Shown: positions 1-5,488 of the stretch, piece after piece
Numbering within the stretch: the stretch's first letter is position 1
How the letters are laid out: each line of letters starts with the position of its first letter
NCBI GenBank assembly: GCA_013361075.1
Contig: JABWAJ010000382.1
Location: 1-5,841, forward strand
Direction: 5' to 3'
Origin: Saprospiraceae bacterium
Lineage (GTDB): Bacteria > Bacteroidota > Bacteroidia > Chitinophagales > Saprospiraceae
DNA length: 5,841 nt
Position numbers and translations under genes: made by a program
The notes under the pieces: model-generated
What the model saw: the letters and a program-made list of their open reading frames with translations, nothing else
Told to the model about the DNA's origin: nothing
The model's database searches: none

Positions 1-42
1 CTGGAATTTAGCCGGATGGTCATTGCTCCTGGTTTATTTCTA

Positions 43-86
43 CTTTTTGAGCCCAAAATGTCTTTCCCGAAGGGAATCTCAAAAAG
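43..86. repeat. Nested inverted repeat downstream of the acyl-CoA synthetase gene
   Basis: A perfect 9-bp inverted repeat (CTTTTTGAG at 43-51, CTCAAAAAG at 78-86) encloses a second hairpin, TTCCC-GAA-GGGAA at 64-76. On the minus strand it lies about 120 bp past the synthetase stop. Neither strand has a U-run right after the outer stem, so it is not a standard intrinsic terminator, although the outer arms are T/A-rich. The inner hairpin (5-bp stem, 3-base loop, C/G pairs closing the loop) has the same build as two hairpins at 2361-2373 and 2413-2425, which suggests an interspersed intergenic repeat. The repeat is read directly from the sequence; its role is unknown. Confidence 0.55.
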
Positions 87-219
87 GCTTGTCGCCATAC
101 CACAGGGTTGTAGTTTCCAATGAAGTGCTGACAAACTCGTTTTCATAACATGAGGTGTCGAGTTTATTCACTGCTTTTATGTACTGCCGAACAAGACGGA
201 CACTATCAATACTTTCCAT
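79..219 (-). CDS. Possible small ORF (46 aa) overlapping the end of the acyl-CoA synthetase gene
   Basis: The ATG lies inside the last codons of the synthetase gene, so the two frames overlap by 14 bp, an arrangement compatible with translational coupling. The product begins MESIDSVRLVRQYIKAVNK and ends LWYGDKPF before a TGA. It has no signal peptide, membrane segment or motif that I recognise. The 3' end falls inside the inverted repeat at 43-86, which argues against a conserved coding sequence. All three minus frames stay open for some distance here, so an open frame is weak evidence. A -1 shift at the T-run just before the stop would extend it to 66 aa, ending at a TGA at 20-22. It may be a real small protein, the intact start of a broken gene, or chance. 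Confidence 0.3.
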   Translation of the reverse strand: MESIDSVRLVRQYIKAVNKLDTSCYENEFVSTSLETTTLWYGDKPF

Positions 220-1903
220 GAAAAAACTCCCATTCCCGCGCCTCCCTATTGTGCTTACTCACCGCCTCATTAGCACGCAATTCCACCCTCCTGATTTTCC
301 CGCTAATTGTCTTTGGCAATGTTGCCGTAAATTCAATGATGCGTGGAATTTTGTAAGTCGCCAGGTTTTTTTCACAAAATTCAAACAGGCGTTCTGCCAA
401 TTCCAAACCTGGAGTATGGCCTTCCGCAACAATGACAAACGCTTTGACCGAATACCCCCTCAGTTCATGCGGACTTGCCACTACGGCAGCCTCTACAACC
501 GATTCGTGCTCAATCAGGACGCTTTCCACTTCAAAAGGCCCAATCCGGTAGTCGGAGGCTTTAATCACATCATCGTCGCGGCCAACAAACCAGATATAAC
601 CATCTTCGTCTTTGTAAGCTTTGTCGCCCGTGTAGTACAATCCGTTTTTGAACGCCTGCGCCATGCGATCCGGGTCGTTCATGTATTCCATAAAAACGCC
701 ATTGGGCGGCTGATTGGCCATTTTTACACAAATATTGCCTTCTTCCAGAGGAGGTAATTCCACACCATTTTCGTCGGCAATCACTACATCATAAAGAAAG
801 GTGGGTTTGCCCATCGAACCATATTTTACGGGCGCATCGGGCATATTGGCCACTAAACAAGTCGTTTCCGTTTGGCCGAAGCCATCTCTGATTAAAACCC
901 CTGTTCCCTGTTTCCATTTTTCGATAATTTCAGGGTTGAGCGGCTCGCCGGCTGCCACGCATTGCCGGAATTTGAATTGATACGGCGAAAAATCTTCCAG
1001 TATAAACATCCTCAGTACAGTTGGCGGCGCACAAAACGTAGTGATTCCGTACTTTTCAATGGTTTGCAACTGTTCTTTTGCATCGAATTTATCTACCTGG
1101 TTGGCAAAAATAGTAGCCCCCATGTTCCATGGTGCAAAAAAACTGCTCCACGCAAATTTTGCCCAGCCGGGTGCCGAAATATTGTAGTGGATATCGCCAG
1201 GGCGCATCCCAATCCAGGAAGCCGTGGTCAGGTGCCCGAAAGAATAAGTGAACTGGGTGTGGACGACCACTTTGGGCAAGCCCGTAGTGCCGGAGGTAAA
1301 AAAATAAAACAGGTGATCGTCGGCCGCCGTATCCGCTGCTTTTGCTGTAGTTGCCTCTTCCAGAATAACGTCAAAAGCAGACCACCCGGGGCGTTCTCCG
1401 CCAACAATCAATTTGACCTTTACTTTTTTGTTCAATAGTTGTTCTGCAGCCTCAATTTTAGAGGCATTAGGAGCGTCGGCAATCACCACTTCCGGGAACA
1501 GCGTTTCAAACCGGTAGGCAATGTCCTTTTCTGTCAGGGTGGTCGCTGCCGGAATGATTACAAATCCGCCTTTAATTGCGGCTAATGTGGCAATCCAGTT
1601 CGCGGGTGCGAGGGGCAATTGGGTATAAATGCGGTGGCCTTGTTCGATGCCCTGTTTTCTGAGAAAATTCAAAAACTGATTGGTTTCCTGATAAATGCCC
1701 TCGAAGGTGTAGTGCTTTTCCTGTTCATAGTGACGCCAGATCAGCGCTTTGCCGTCCGGGGTTTCAGCTACATTCAGTGGGTAAAAAATGTCTTCCACCC
1801 AATTGAAATGCAAAGGTTTATCAAATGAATGAGTTGCCAGTTGATCGAACTGCTCGTTTTCAATCGCCGATCTTATTTGACTGTAAAAGGTTTTGATGTC
1901 CAT
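206..1903 (-). CDS. AMP-dependent acyl-CoA synthetase, medium-chain (ACSM-like) type
   Basis: This adenylate-forming (ANL family) enzyme activates a carboxylic acid with ATP to an acyl-AMP and then transfers the acyl group to CoA. At 565 aa it has the usual length of medium-chain acyl-CoA synthetases. All core motifs are present: the P-loop TSGTTGLPK at residues 203-211, GFGQTET at 341-347, YYTGD at 423-427, the hinge region GRDDDVIKASDYRIGPFEVE at 441-460, and PKTISGKIRR at 530-539, with the catalytic lysine at 536. The stretch GWAKFAWSSFFAPW near 246-259 is typical of the ACSM/benzoate-CoA ligase branch rather than of acetyl-CoA synthetase proper. There is no signal peptide, so it is probably cytoplasmic. 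It starts 18 bp after the lipoprotein gene and may be on the same transcript. The acyl substrate cannot be set from sequence alone; medium-chain, branched or aromatic acids are all possible. Confidence 0.93.
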   Translation of the reverse strand: MDIKTFYSQIRSAIENEQFDQLATHSFDKPLHFNWVEDIFYPLNVAETPDGKALIWRHYEQEKHYTFEGIYQETNQFLNFLRKQGIEQGHRIYTQLPLAPANWIATLAAIKGGFVIIPAATTLTEKDIAYRFETLFPEVVIADAPNASKIEAAEQLLNKKVKVKLIVGGERPGWSAFDVILEEATTAKAADTAADDHLFYFFTSGTTGLPKVVVHTQFTYSFGHLTTASWIGMRPGDIHYNISAPGWAKFAWSSFFAPWNMGATIFANQVDKFDAKEQLQTIEKYGITTFCAPPTVLRMFILEDFSPYQFKFRQCVAAGEPLNPEIIEKWKQGTGVLIRDGFGQTETTCLVANMPDAPVKYGSMGKPTFLYDVVIADENGVELPPLEEGNICVKMANQPPNGVFMEYMNDPDRMAQAFKNGLYYTGDKAYKDEDGYIWFVGRDDDVIKASDYRIGPFEVESVLIEHESVVEAAVVASPHELRGYSVKAFVIVAEGHTPGLELAERLFEFCEKNLATYKIPRIIEFTATLPKTISGKIRRVELRANEAVSKHNREAREWEFFHGKY

Positions 1904-1921
1904 GTAATTTATGCAAATAGG

Positions 1922-2314
1922 TTAGTCAAAATCTTGGGGACGAACGCTCAATCGTACCCTTCCTATTGATTGGTTCTTTTCCGGGTAAATTTTTTCCCAG
2001 TTGGAAATATCCCGAATGTCCTTATTATAAGCTTCTCCATTCCCATTTAAAATGGACAATTCAAAGAAAAGACTTTCCATACCGTCTAAATGATCTTCGG
2101 TTGTACTGCCAATCCCAAAATCATCCAGGAAAGTTAATCTGGTATCATTAGCAATAGTACTCGTAATCACGCTATCAACGAGGGGGTCAACACTTATGGT
2201 GATAGAAGTCCCGCTGATGTTGCGTATCTCATATTCTACCTGATAGGTATGATCGCAGGCAGCTGCCAGAATGATGAAACCAATGGCGGTTACGGTTTTT
2301 AGAAGTGATTTCAT
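1922..2314 (-). CDS. Small lipoprotein of unknown function
   Basis: The protein is 130 aa with a clear lipoprotein signal: a basic start (MKSLLK), a hydrophobic stretch, and a lipobox LAAAC with the acylated cysteine at residue 20. About 110 residues remain after processing. They are rich in beta-type, hydroxylated segments (for example EYEIRNISGTSITISVDP) and look like a compact beta-sandwich, but I recognise no family. Asp follows the cysteine; the E. coli +2 retention rule does not hold reliably in Bacteroidota, and no acidic surface-export signal is seen just after the cysteine, so a periplasm-facing membrane location is a reasonable guess. The two lines counted inside the gene are about 36% GC, lower than the synthetase next to it. 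The 18-bp gap to the synthetase suggests co-transcription, though no functional link is apparent. Confidence 0.8.
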   Translation of the reverse strand: MKSLLKTVTAIGFIILAAACDHTYQVEYEIRNISGTSITISVDPLVDSVITSTIANDTRLTFLDDFGIGSTTEDHLDGMESLFFELSILNGNGEAYNKDIRDISNWEKIYPEKNQSIGRVRLSVRPQDFD

Positions 2315-2359
2315 TTTCAGGTGGTTTTATGTAAATTACGCAATATAGCGTCAACATTG

Positions 2360-2426
2360 CGTACCTACGGCACGGAAAACCATACGAAATGCTACGAGGC
2401 TACCGACATTTGGTTCCGATGGGACT
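2360..2426. repeat. Intergenic hairpin repeats between the esterase and lipoprotein genes
   Basis: Two small hairpins lie in the 172-bp gap. The first is CGTACC-TAC-GGCACG at 2360-2374, with one A-C mismatch in the stem; the second is GTTCC-GAT-GGGAC at 2413-2425, with one G-T wobble. Both have short stems, a 3-base loop and two C-G pairs closing the loop. From memory, unverified, the phrase around the second (GGCTACCGACATTTGGTTCC) resembles an intergenic repeat abundant in Saprospiraceae and related genomes. A short direct repeat, ACTCATG, follows at 2429-2435 and 2449-2455. No coding frame of note is present in this gap, and I see no clear terminator for the esterase gene. Confidence 0.5.
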
Positions 2427-2486
2427 GAACTCATGAAAATTCGGGATGACTCATGTTTGCCGCGCTATTACAGCCGCGAAATACAA

Positions 2487-3686
2487 CTACCTGAAAATCT
2501 GTGGCACAAATTCGGTCAGGTAAATTCTCCAGTTTCTCCAGATATGCCCCCCTTCCGTTTCTTTATAGTCATATTTAAAGCCTAATTGATCAAGTTTTGT
2601 CCTAAACTCCTGGTTGGCCTTATAGAGGAAATCTGTTTTTCCGATGGCAATCCAGTAAAGCTGGTATCCATTGTCTTTTTGCCGCTTCAGTGTGCCGTCA
2701 ATATCTGTGTAAACTTTCCCGGTGGCATCTTCCCGGGGCATCAACGCAGCAGAGAACAGGCCAACATAATCAAAAACATTCGGATAATACCTCGAGATGT
2801 GCATGGCATGGAAGCCCCCCATCGAAAGCCCTGCAACAGCCCGATGGTTTTTATCCGCTTTTACCCGGTAGTTGCCCTCTACAAATTTTATGATCTCCAT
2901 AAAATTGGCTTCATATTTTCCATTCATGGTTTCCGGTGCCATAAATTGTGGTTTGTAATACCCATCCCTTCCAGCACCCGGCGCTGCATCTTGTGTGACA
3001 TTGGCATTGGGCATCACCACAATCATCGGTTTGGCTTTGCCGGAAGCAATAAGATTGTCCATAATCTGAGCTGTGCGGCCCAGTTCAATCCAGGCTTCTT
3101 CGTCCCCGCCGGCACCGTGCAGAAGGTAGAGCACAGGATACTTTGTTTTTGCATCGGCTTCATACCCCGGAGGCGTGTAAATGGTCAGTCGGCGATCCAT
3201 GCCAAGCCCGGGCGAATCATACCAGCGGCGGGCTACCGTACCATGCGGAATGTCATTTACTTTGTACAAATCTGCCTGCGCTCCTCCAATGATAAAAATA
3301 TTGGTCACCGAAGCCACATCCCGGATTAAAAATGGATTGTTTGGATCTATGCTGCCCAGGCCGTTTACCAGAAATGAATAATTGTACAATTCCGGGGTTA
3401 ATGGCCCTGTTGTGTACGTCCAGACGCCCTTTCCGTCTTTAATCAAAGGAGCTTTGCCGGGAGCATCTACCATTCCAAACGGGCTTTCTGCCTTTACTGT
3501 TGGTAAAAAGTCCCCGGTAACCTGCACGGAATCGGCATTGGGTGCAAAAAATCGAAATGTAACCGATTGATCCCCATGGATTTCCGGAGAAAGAATGGGT
3601 TGATTTCCAAATAATGCTTCCTGCGCATTAACAGAAGCGAAAATTGAAAAGATCATAGAAAGGGTGAGTAAGGTGTGTTTTTTCAT
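2487..3686 (-). CDS. Secreted CE1-type esterase (feruloyl/acetyl esterase-like) with N-terminal E-set domain
   Basis: The protein is 399 aa. A signal peptide is evident (MKKHTLLTLSMIFSIFASVNA, probable cut after Ala21), so the enzyme is exported. Residues about 35-135 form an E-set/CBM48-like immunoglobulin-type module (VTFRFFAPNADSVQVTGDF, then a YNYSFLVNG strand and DPNNP). Residues about 150-399 are an alpha/beta-hydrolase of the esterase D/CE1 group. It has the oxyanion-loop segment LLHGAGG at 188-194, the nucleophile elbow GLSMGG with Ser288, a probable acid Asp352 (GKTDFLY) and His381 (EGGHIWRNW), so the triad looks complete. Related two-domain enzymes include rumen Bacteroidetes feruloyl esterases that release ferulate from xylan. 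Other ester substrates are possible, and the family also resembles enterochelin esterases. No SusC/SusD or glycoside hydrolase gene is adjacent in this window. Start chosen at the ATG giving the signal peptide. Confidence 0.9.
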   Translation of the reverse strand: MKKHTLLTLSMIFSIFASVNAQEALFGNQPILSPEIHGDQSVTFRFFAPNADSVQVTGDFLPTVKAESPFGMVDAPGKAPLIKDGKGVWTYTTGPLTPELYNYSFLVNGLGSIDPNNPFLIRDVASVTNIFIIGGAQADLYKVNDIPHGTVARRWYDSPGLGMDRRLTIYTPPGYEADAKTKYPVLYLLHGAGGDEEAWIELGRTAQIMDNLIASGKAKPMIVVMPNANVTQDAAPGAGRDGYYKPQFMAPETMNGKYEANFMEIIKFVEGNYRVKADKNHRAVAGLSMGGFHAMHISRYYPNVFDYVGLFSAALMPREDATGKVYTDIDGTLKRQKDNGYQLYWIAIGKTDFLYKANQEFRTKLDQLGFKYDYKETEGGHIWRNWRIYLTEFVPQIFR

Positions 3687-4042
3687 TGATGTTTAATTTT
3701 TCGAATGTGCCTTAAACGAATACCGGATATTAGCTTCCGTTTTTATGTTTTTCCACTTCTTTAATCACGAATATCATGTCATCAAATATCAACCTTAATT
3801 GATTCAAATTAATGAAAAATTCTTCATTTAATTCCTTTCCACATCTGAACCTTGTACTTTTATTGTCGATTTATTTGAATTCATTTGTCCTATCAATGAG
3901 CGTATTTAAAATTGATTTTTTTAATATCGACTTCCATGCACCTTGAGATTATCAATCAAATTTTCAAATTTATGCCCTATTTTATTTATTGGCAACAATA
4001 ACTTTAGGAAACACTCTTTTGCTTATGCCGAACTCTAGTTAA

Positions 4043-4086
4043 ACGCAACTCCTCCTATAGGTCCTATTGCGTCAAAGCCCGCTTTG
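4043..4086. other. Interrupted 30-bp dyad followed directly by a second hairpin
   Basis: The dyad reads ACGCAA (4043-4048), 5 bases, the palindrome CCTATAGG (4054-4061), 5 bases, then TTGCGT (4067-4072). The outer and inner arms are exactly symmetric while the two 5-base spacers do not pair. TCCTAT is also directly repeated at 4053-4058 and 4062-4067. Immediately after comes CAAAG-CCCG-CTTTG (4073-4086). The symmetry would suit a protein-binding dyad or the end of a mobile or repeat element. It lies about 280 bp upstream of gpsA, too far for a simple operator at that promoter. The function is unknown. Confidence 0.45.
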
Positions 4087-4211
4087 TCAACATTGAGCAT
4101 ATTATTCTGCGCACAACAGGATTCCTTTCCATCGCAAGATAAGCCACATTAACCTATTCCGCAATACCCCAGCAAAGCATACTACTGGCCATTTTCAATG
4201 TCGGAAAAATA

Positions 4212-4237
4212 TAGGGCGACCGCGAGGGTCGCCCCTA
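4212..4237. repeat. GGGCGACC palindrome (REP-like element)
   Basis: GGGCGACC (4214-4221) and GGTCGCCC (4227-4234) form a perfect 8-bp stem with the loop GCGAG. Two further A-T pairs (TA at 4212-4213 with TA at 4236-4237) extend it across a bulged C at 4235. No T-run follows, so it is unlikely to be a terminator. From memory, this GTAGGGGCGACC-type palindrome recurs in intergenic regions of several bacterial phyla; only one copy is present here, so repeat status could not be tested within the window. Confidence 0.55.
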
Positions 4238-4335
4238 CCGTCCATCATCCCCACCCACCCCGATGTTTCGGGCAGCCCGTCATACCATCCACCGCTCTCC
4301 CTCACCATCTTTTTCCAAATTCTTCACAAAAAATG

Positions 4336-4343
4336 TACTTTTA
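4336..4343 (+). promoter_or_regulatory. Candidate Bacteroidota-type -7 box for gpsA
   Basis: TACTTTTA matches the Bacteroidota consensus TAnnTTTG at all but the last base and ends 23 bp before the gpsA ATG. The upstream T-run at 4310-4314 is a poor match to the -33 TTTG box at about the right distance. There is no strong Shine-Dalgarno sequence before the start, only A-rich DNA, as is common in this phylum. Confidence 0.28.
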
Positions 4344-4366
4344 CGGCGCACTAAAAAAAGAAACGA

Positions 4367-5416
4367 ATGCCGGAATCAGACAAGAGCCAACCCGTGGGCG
4401 TCATCGGCGCCGGAAGCTTCGGTACGGCGATTGCCAATTTGCTGGCTTACAATACGGATGTCCTTTTTTTCAGCCGGAAGGCGGAGCGGGTGGAGACCAT
4501 CAACCGGGACCGCCACCACATGGGCGTTGACATCTCTACCCGAATCCACGCCACGAGCGATCCGGAAGAAATTGCAGCCCGTTGCACCCTGATTTTTCCG
4601 GTGGTGCCGTCTGTGAGTTTCCGGCGCATGATGCGCAGTTTCGGGCCTTACCTGCGCCCTGACCATATCCTTATTCATGGCACCAAAGGTTTCGATACCA
4701 ACGAAATTGAAGAAGAGCTGATCCCCAAAAAAGGCATCAGCCGCAGGGATGTCAACACCATGAGCGAGGTGATTATGCAGGAAAGTTCGGTCATTCGGGT
4801 GGGTTGCCTTTCGGGGCCCAACTTAGCCAGCGAGATCATGGAAGGGCAACCTACAGCGACGGTCATTGCCAGTCGGTTTGACGAAGTCATAGACGCCGGG
4901 CAGGCTGTCTTGAGCAGTCGCTATTTTCACGTTTTCGGAACCTACGAGATTCTGGGTGCAGAACTGGCCGGCGCGCTCAAAAACGTCATTGCCCTGGGTT
5001 CCGGCATCCTGAAAGGCAAAGGCATGGGCAAAAACATCCAGGCCATGCTCATCACACGGGGGCTCACCGAAATGGTGCATTACGGCCAACGGCTGGGGGC
5101 TGGTAATAAAGCTTTTCTCGGCACGGCAGGCATCGGCGACTTAGTAGCCACTGCAACCAGCAAAAACAGCCGAAACTACACCTTTGGTTATCGGTTGGGC
5201 CAGGGAGAAAAATTTCAGGACATCCGCGATGACATGCCCGAACTTGCAGAAGGCGTGCGTACTTTGCGCATTGTCCGCTACCTGGCCAAAAACATGAAAC
5301 TGCGGGTGCCCATTATTGAAATGCTGTACAGCGTAGTTTTCGACGATTTGGAAATTGAGAAGGCCATTGAGTTTCTGATGACCTATCCCTACGATATTGA
5401 CGTCGATTTTATGTAA
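4367..5416 (+). CDS. gpsA: NAD(P)-dependent glycerol-3-phosphate dehydrogenase
   Basis: GpsA reduces dihydroxyacetone phosphate to sn-glycerol-3-phosphate in the cytoplasm, supplying the backbone for membrane phospholipids. At 349 aa it is close to the family's usual length. The N-terminal Rossmann fold carries the dinucleotide-binding motif GAGSFGTA at residues 14-21. GTKGF at 105-109 and SGPNLASEI at 149-157 are the conserved substrate and cofactor loop segments. The C-terminal domain has GALKNVIA with the catalytic lysine at 205, TRGLTEM at 230-236, GIGDLVATATS at 255-265 followed by SRN at 268-270, and the EG pair at 295-296. All key residues appear intact. The start is the first in-frame ATG, 11-13 residues before the Rossmann strand as expected; an ATG at 4332 is out of frame. 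Several lines inside the gene are near 60% GC, though others are below 50%. The next gene begins 72 bp downstream on the same strand. Confidence 0.95.
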   Translation: MPESDKSQPVGVIGAGSFGTAIANLLAYNTDVLFFSRKAERVETINRDRHHMGVDISTRIHATSDPEEIAARCTLIFPVVPSVSFRRMMRSFGPYLRPDHILIHGTKGFDTNEIEEELIPKKGISRRDVNTMSEVIMQESSVIRVGCLSGPNLASEIMEGQPTATVIASRFDEVIDAGQAVLSSRYFHVFGTYEILGAELAGALKNVIALGSGILKGKGMGKNIQAMLITRGLTEMVHYGQRLGAGNKAFLGTAGIGDLVATATSKNSRNYTFGYRLGQGEKFQDIRDDMPELAEGVRTLRIVRYLAKNMKLRVPIIEMLYSVVFDDLEIEKAIEFLMTYPYDIDVDFM

Positions 5417-5488
5417 GTATTTGCCTGACCGACCACAAAGGGTTATCCGGCGTCTAAAATTTAATGTTTGCTCTTTAAAGTCTTATTT

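Larger units (their letters stand above)
3687..4366. other. Divergent intergenic region with AT-rich stretch and structured DNA
   Basis: These 680 bp separate the minus-strand esterase from plus-strand gpsA, and no intact gene is apparent. Positions 3781-4020 are only about 26% GC by hand count, against roughly half GC in the flanking genes. On the minus strand three protein-like fragments occur without usable starts. One frame runs from 3948 to its stop at 3730-3732, with a single in-frame TAA at 3871-3873; it includes the segment LNEEFFINLNQLRLIFDD. A second runs from 4022 to a stop at 3921-3923, and a third (4148 to a stop at 4035-4037) includes MLNVDKAGFDAIGPIGGV. They lie in different frames and could be remnants of decayed genes or chance. 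The gpsA-proximal 150 bp are GC-richer and hold palindromes and a C-rich run. Promoters of both flanking genes must lie here. Confidence 0.6.

Noticed and set aside
155..757. 200-codon open frame on the plus strand
   Set aside because: It is antisense to the conserved C-terminal motifs of the acyl-CoA synthetase, and its translation has no recognisable domain.
2586..3329. 247-codon open frame on the plus strand
   Set aside because: It lies wholly antisense to the esterase catalytic domain, whose triad motifs are intact; it is a codon-bias shadow.
4034..4086. Integron attC-like site (GTTAAAC near 4038, GTCAAC near 4084)
   Set aside because: GTTAAAC fits the core pattern, but the partner core does not match RYYYAAC, and no integrase or cassette array is visible.
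2351..4095. 10-mer GTCAACATTG present near 2351 and 4086
   Set aside because: Shared 10-mers are expected by chance in a window of this size, and the flanks do not match.
4198..4530. 110-codon plus-strand frame overlapping the gpsA start
   Set aside because: It runs through the GGGCGACC palindrome and C-rich leader and then reads gpsA out of frame; its composition is Pro/His/Arg-rich and not protein-like.
5417..5488. Terminator or promoter between gpsA and the YfhO-like gene
   Set aside because: No stem-loop with a T-run was seen, and the best -7 match (TATTTATG) includes the start codon itself.
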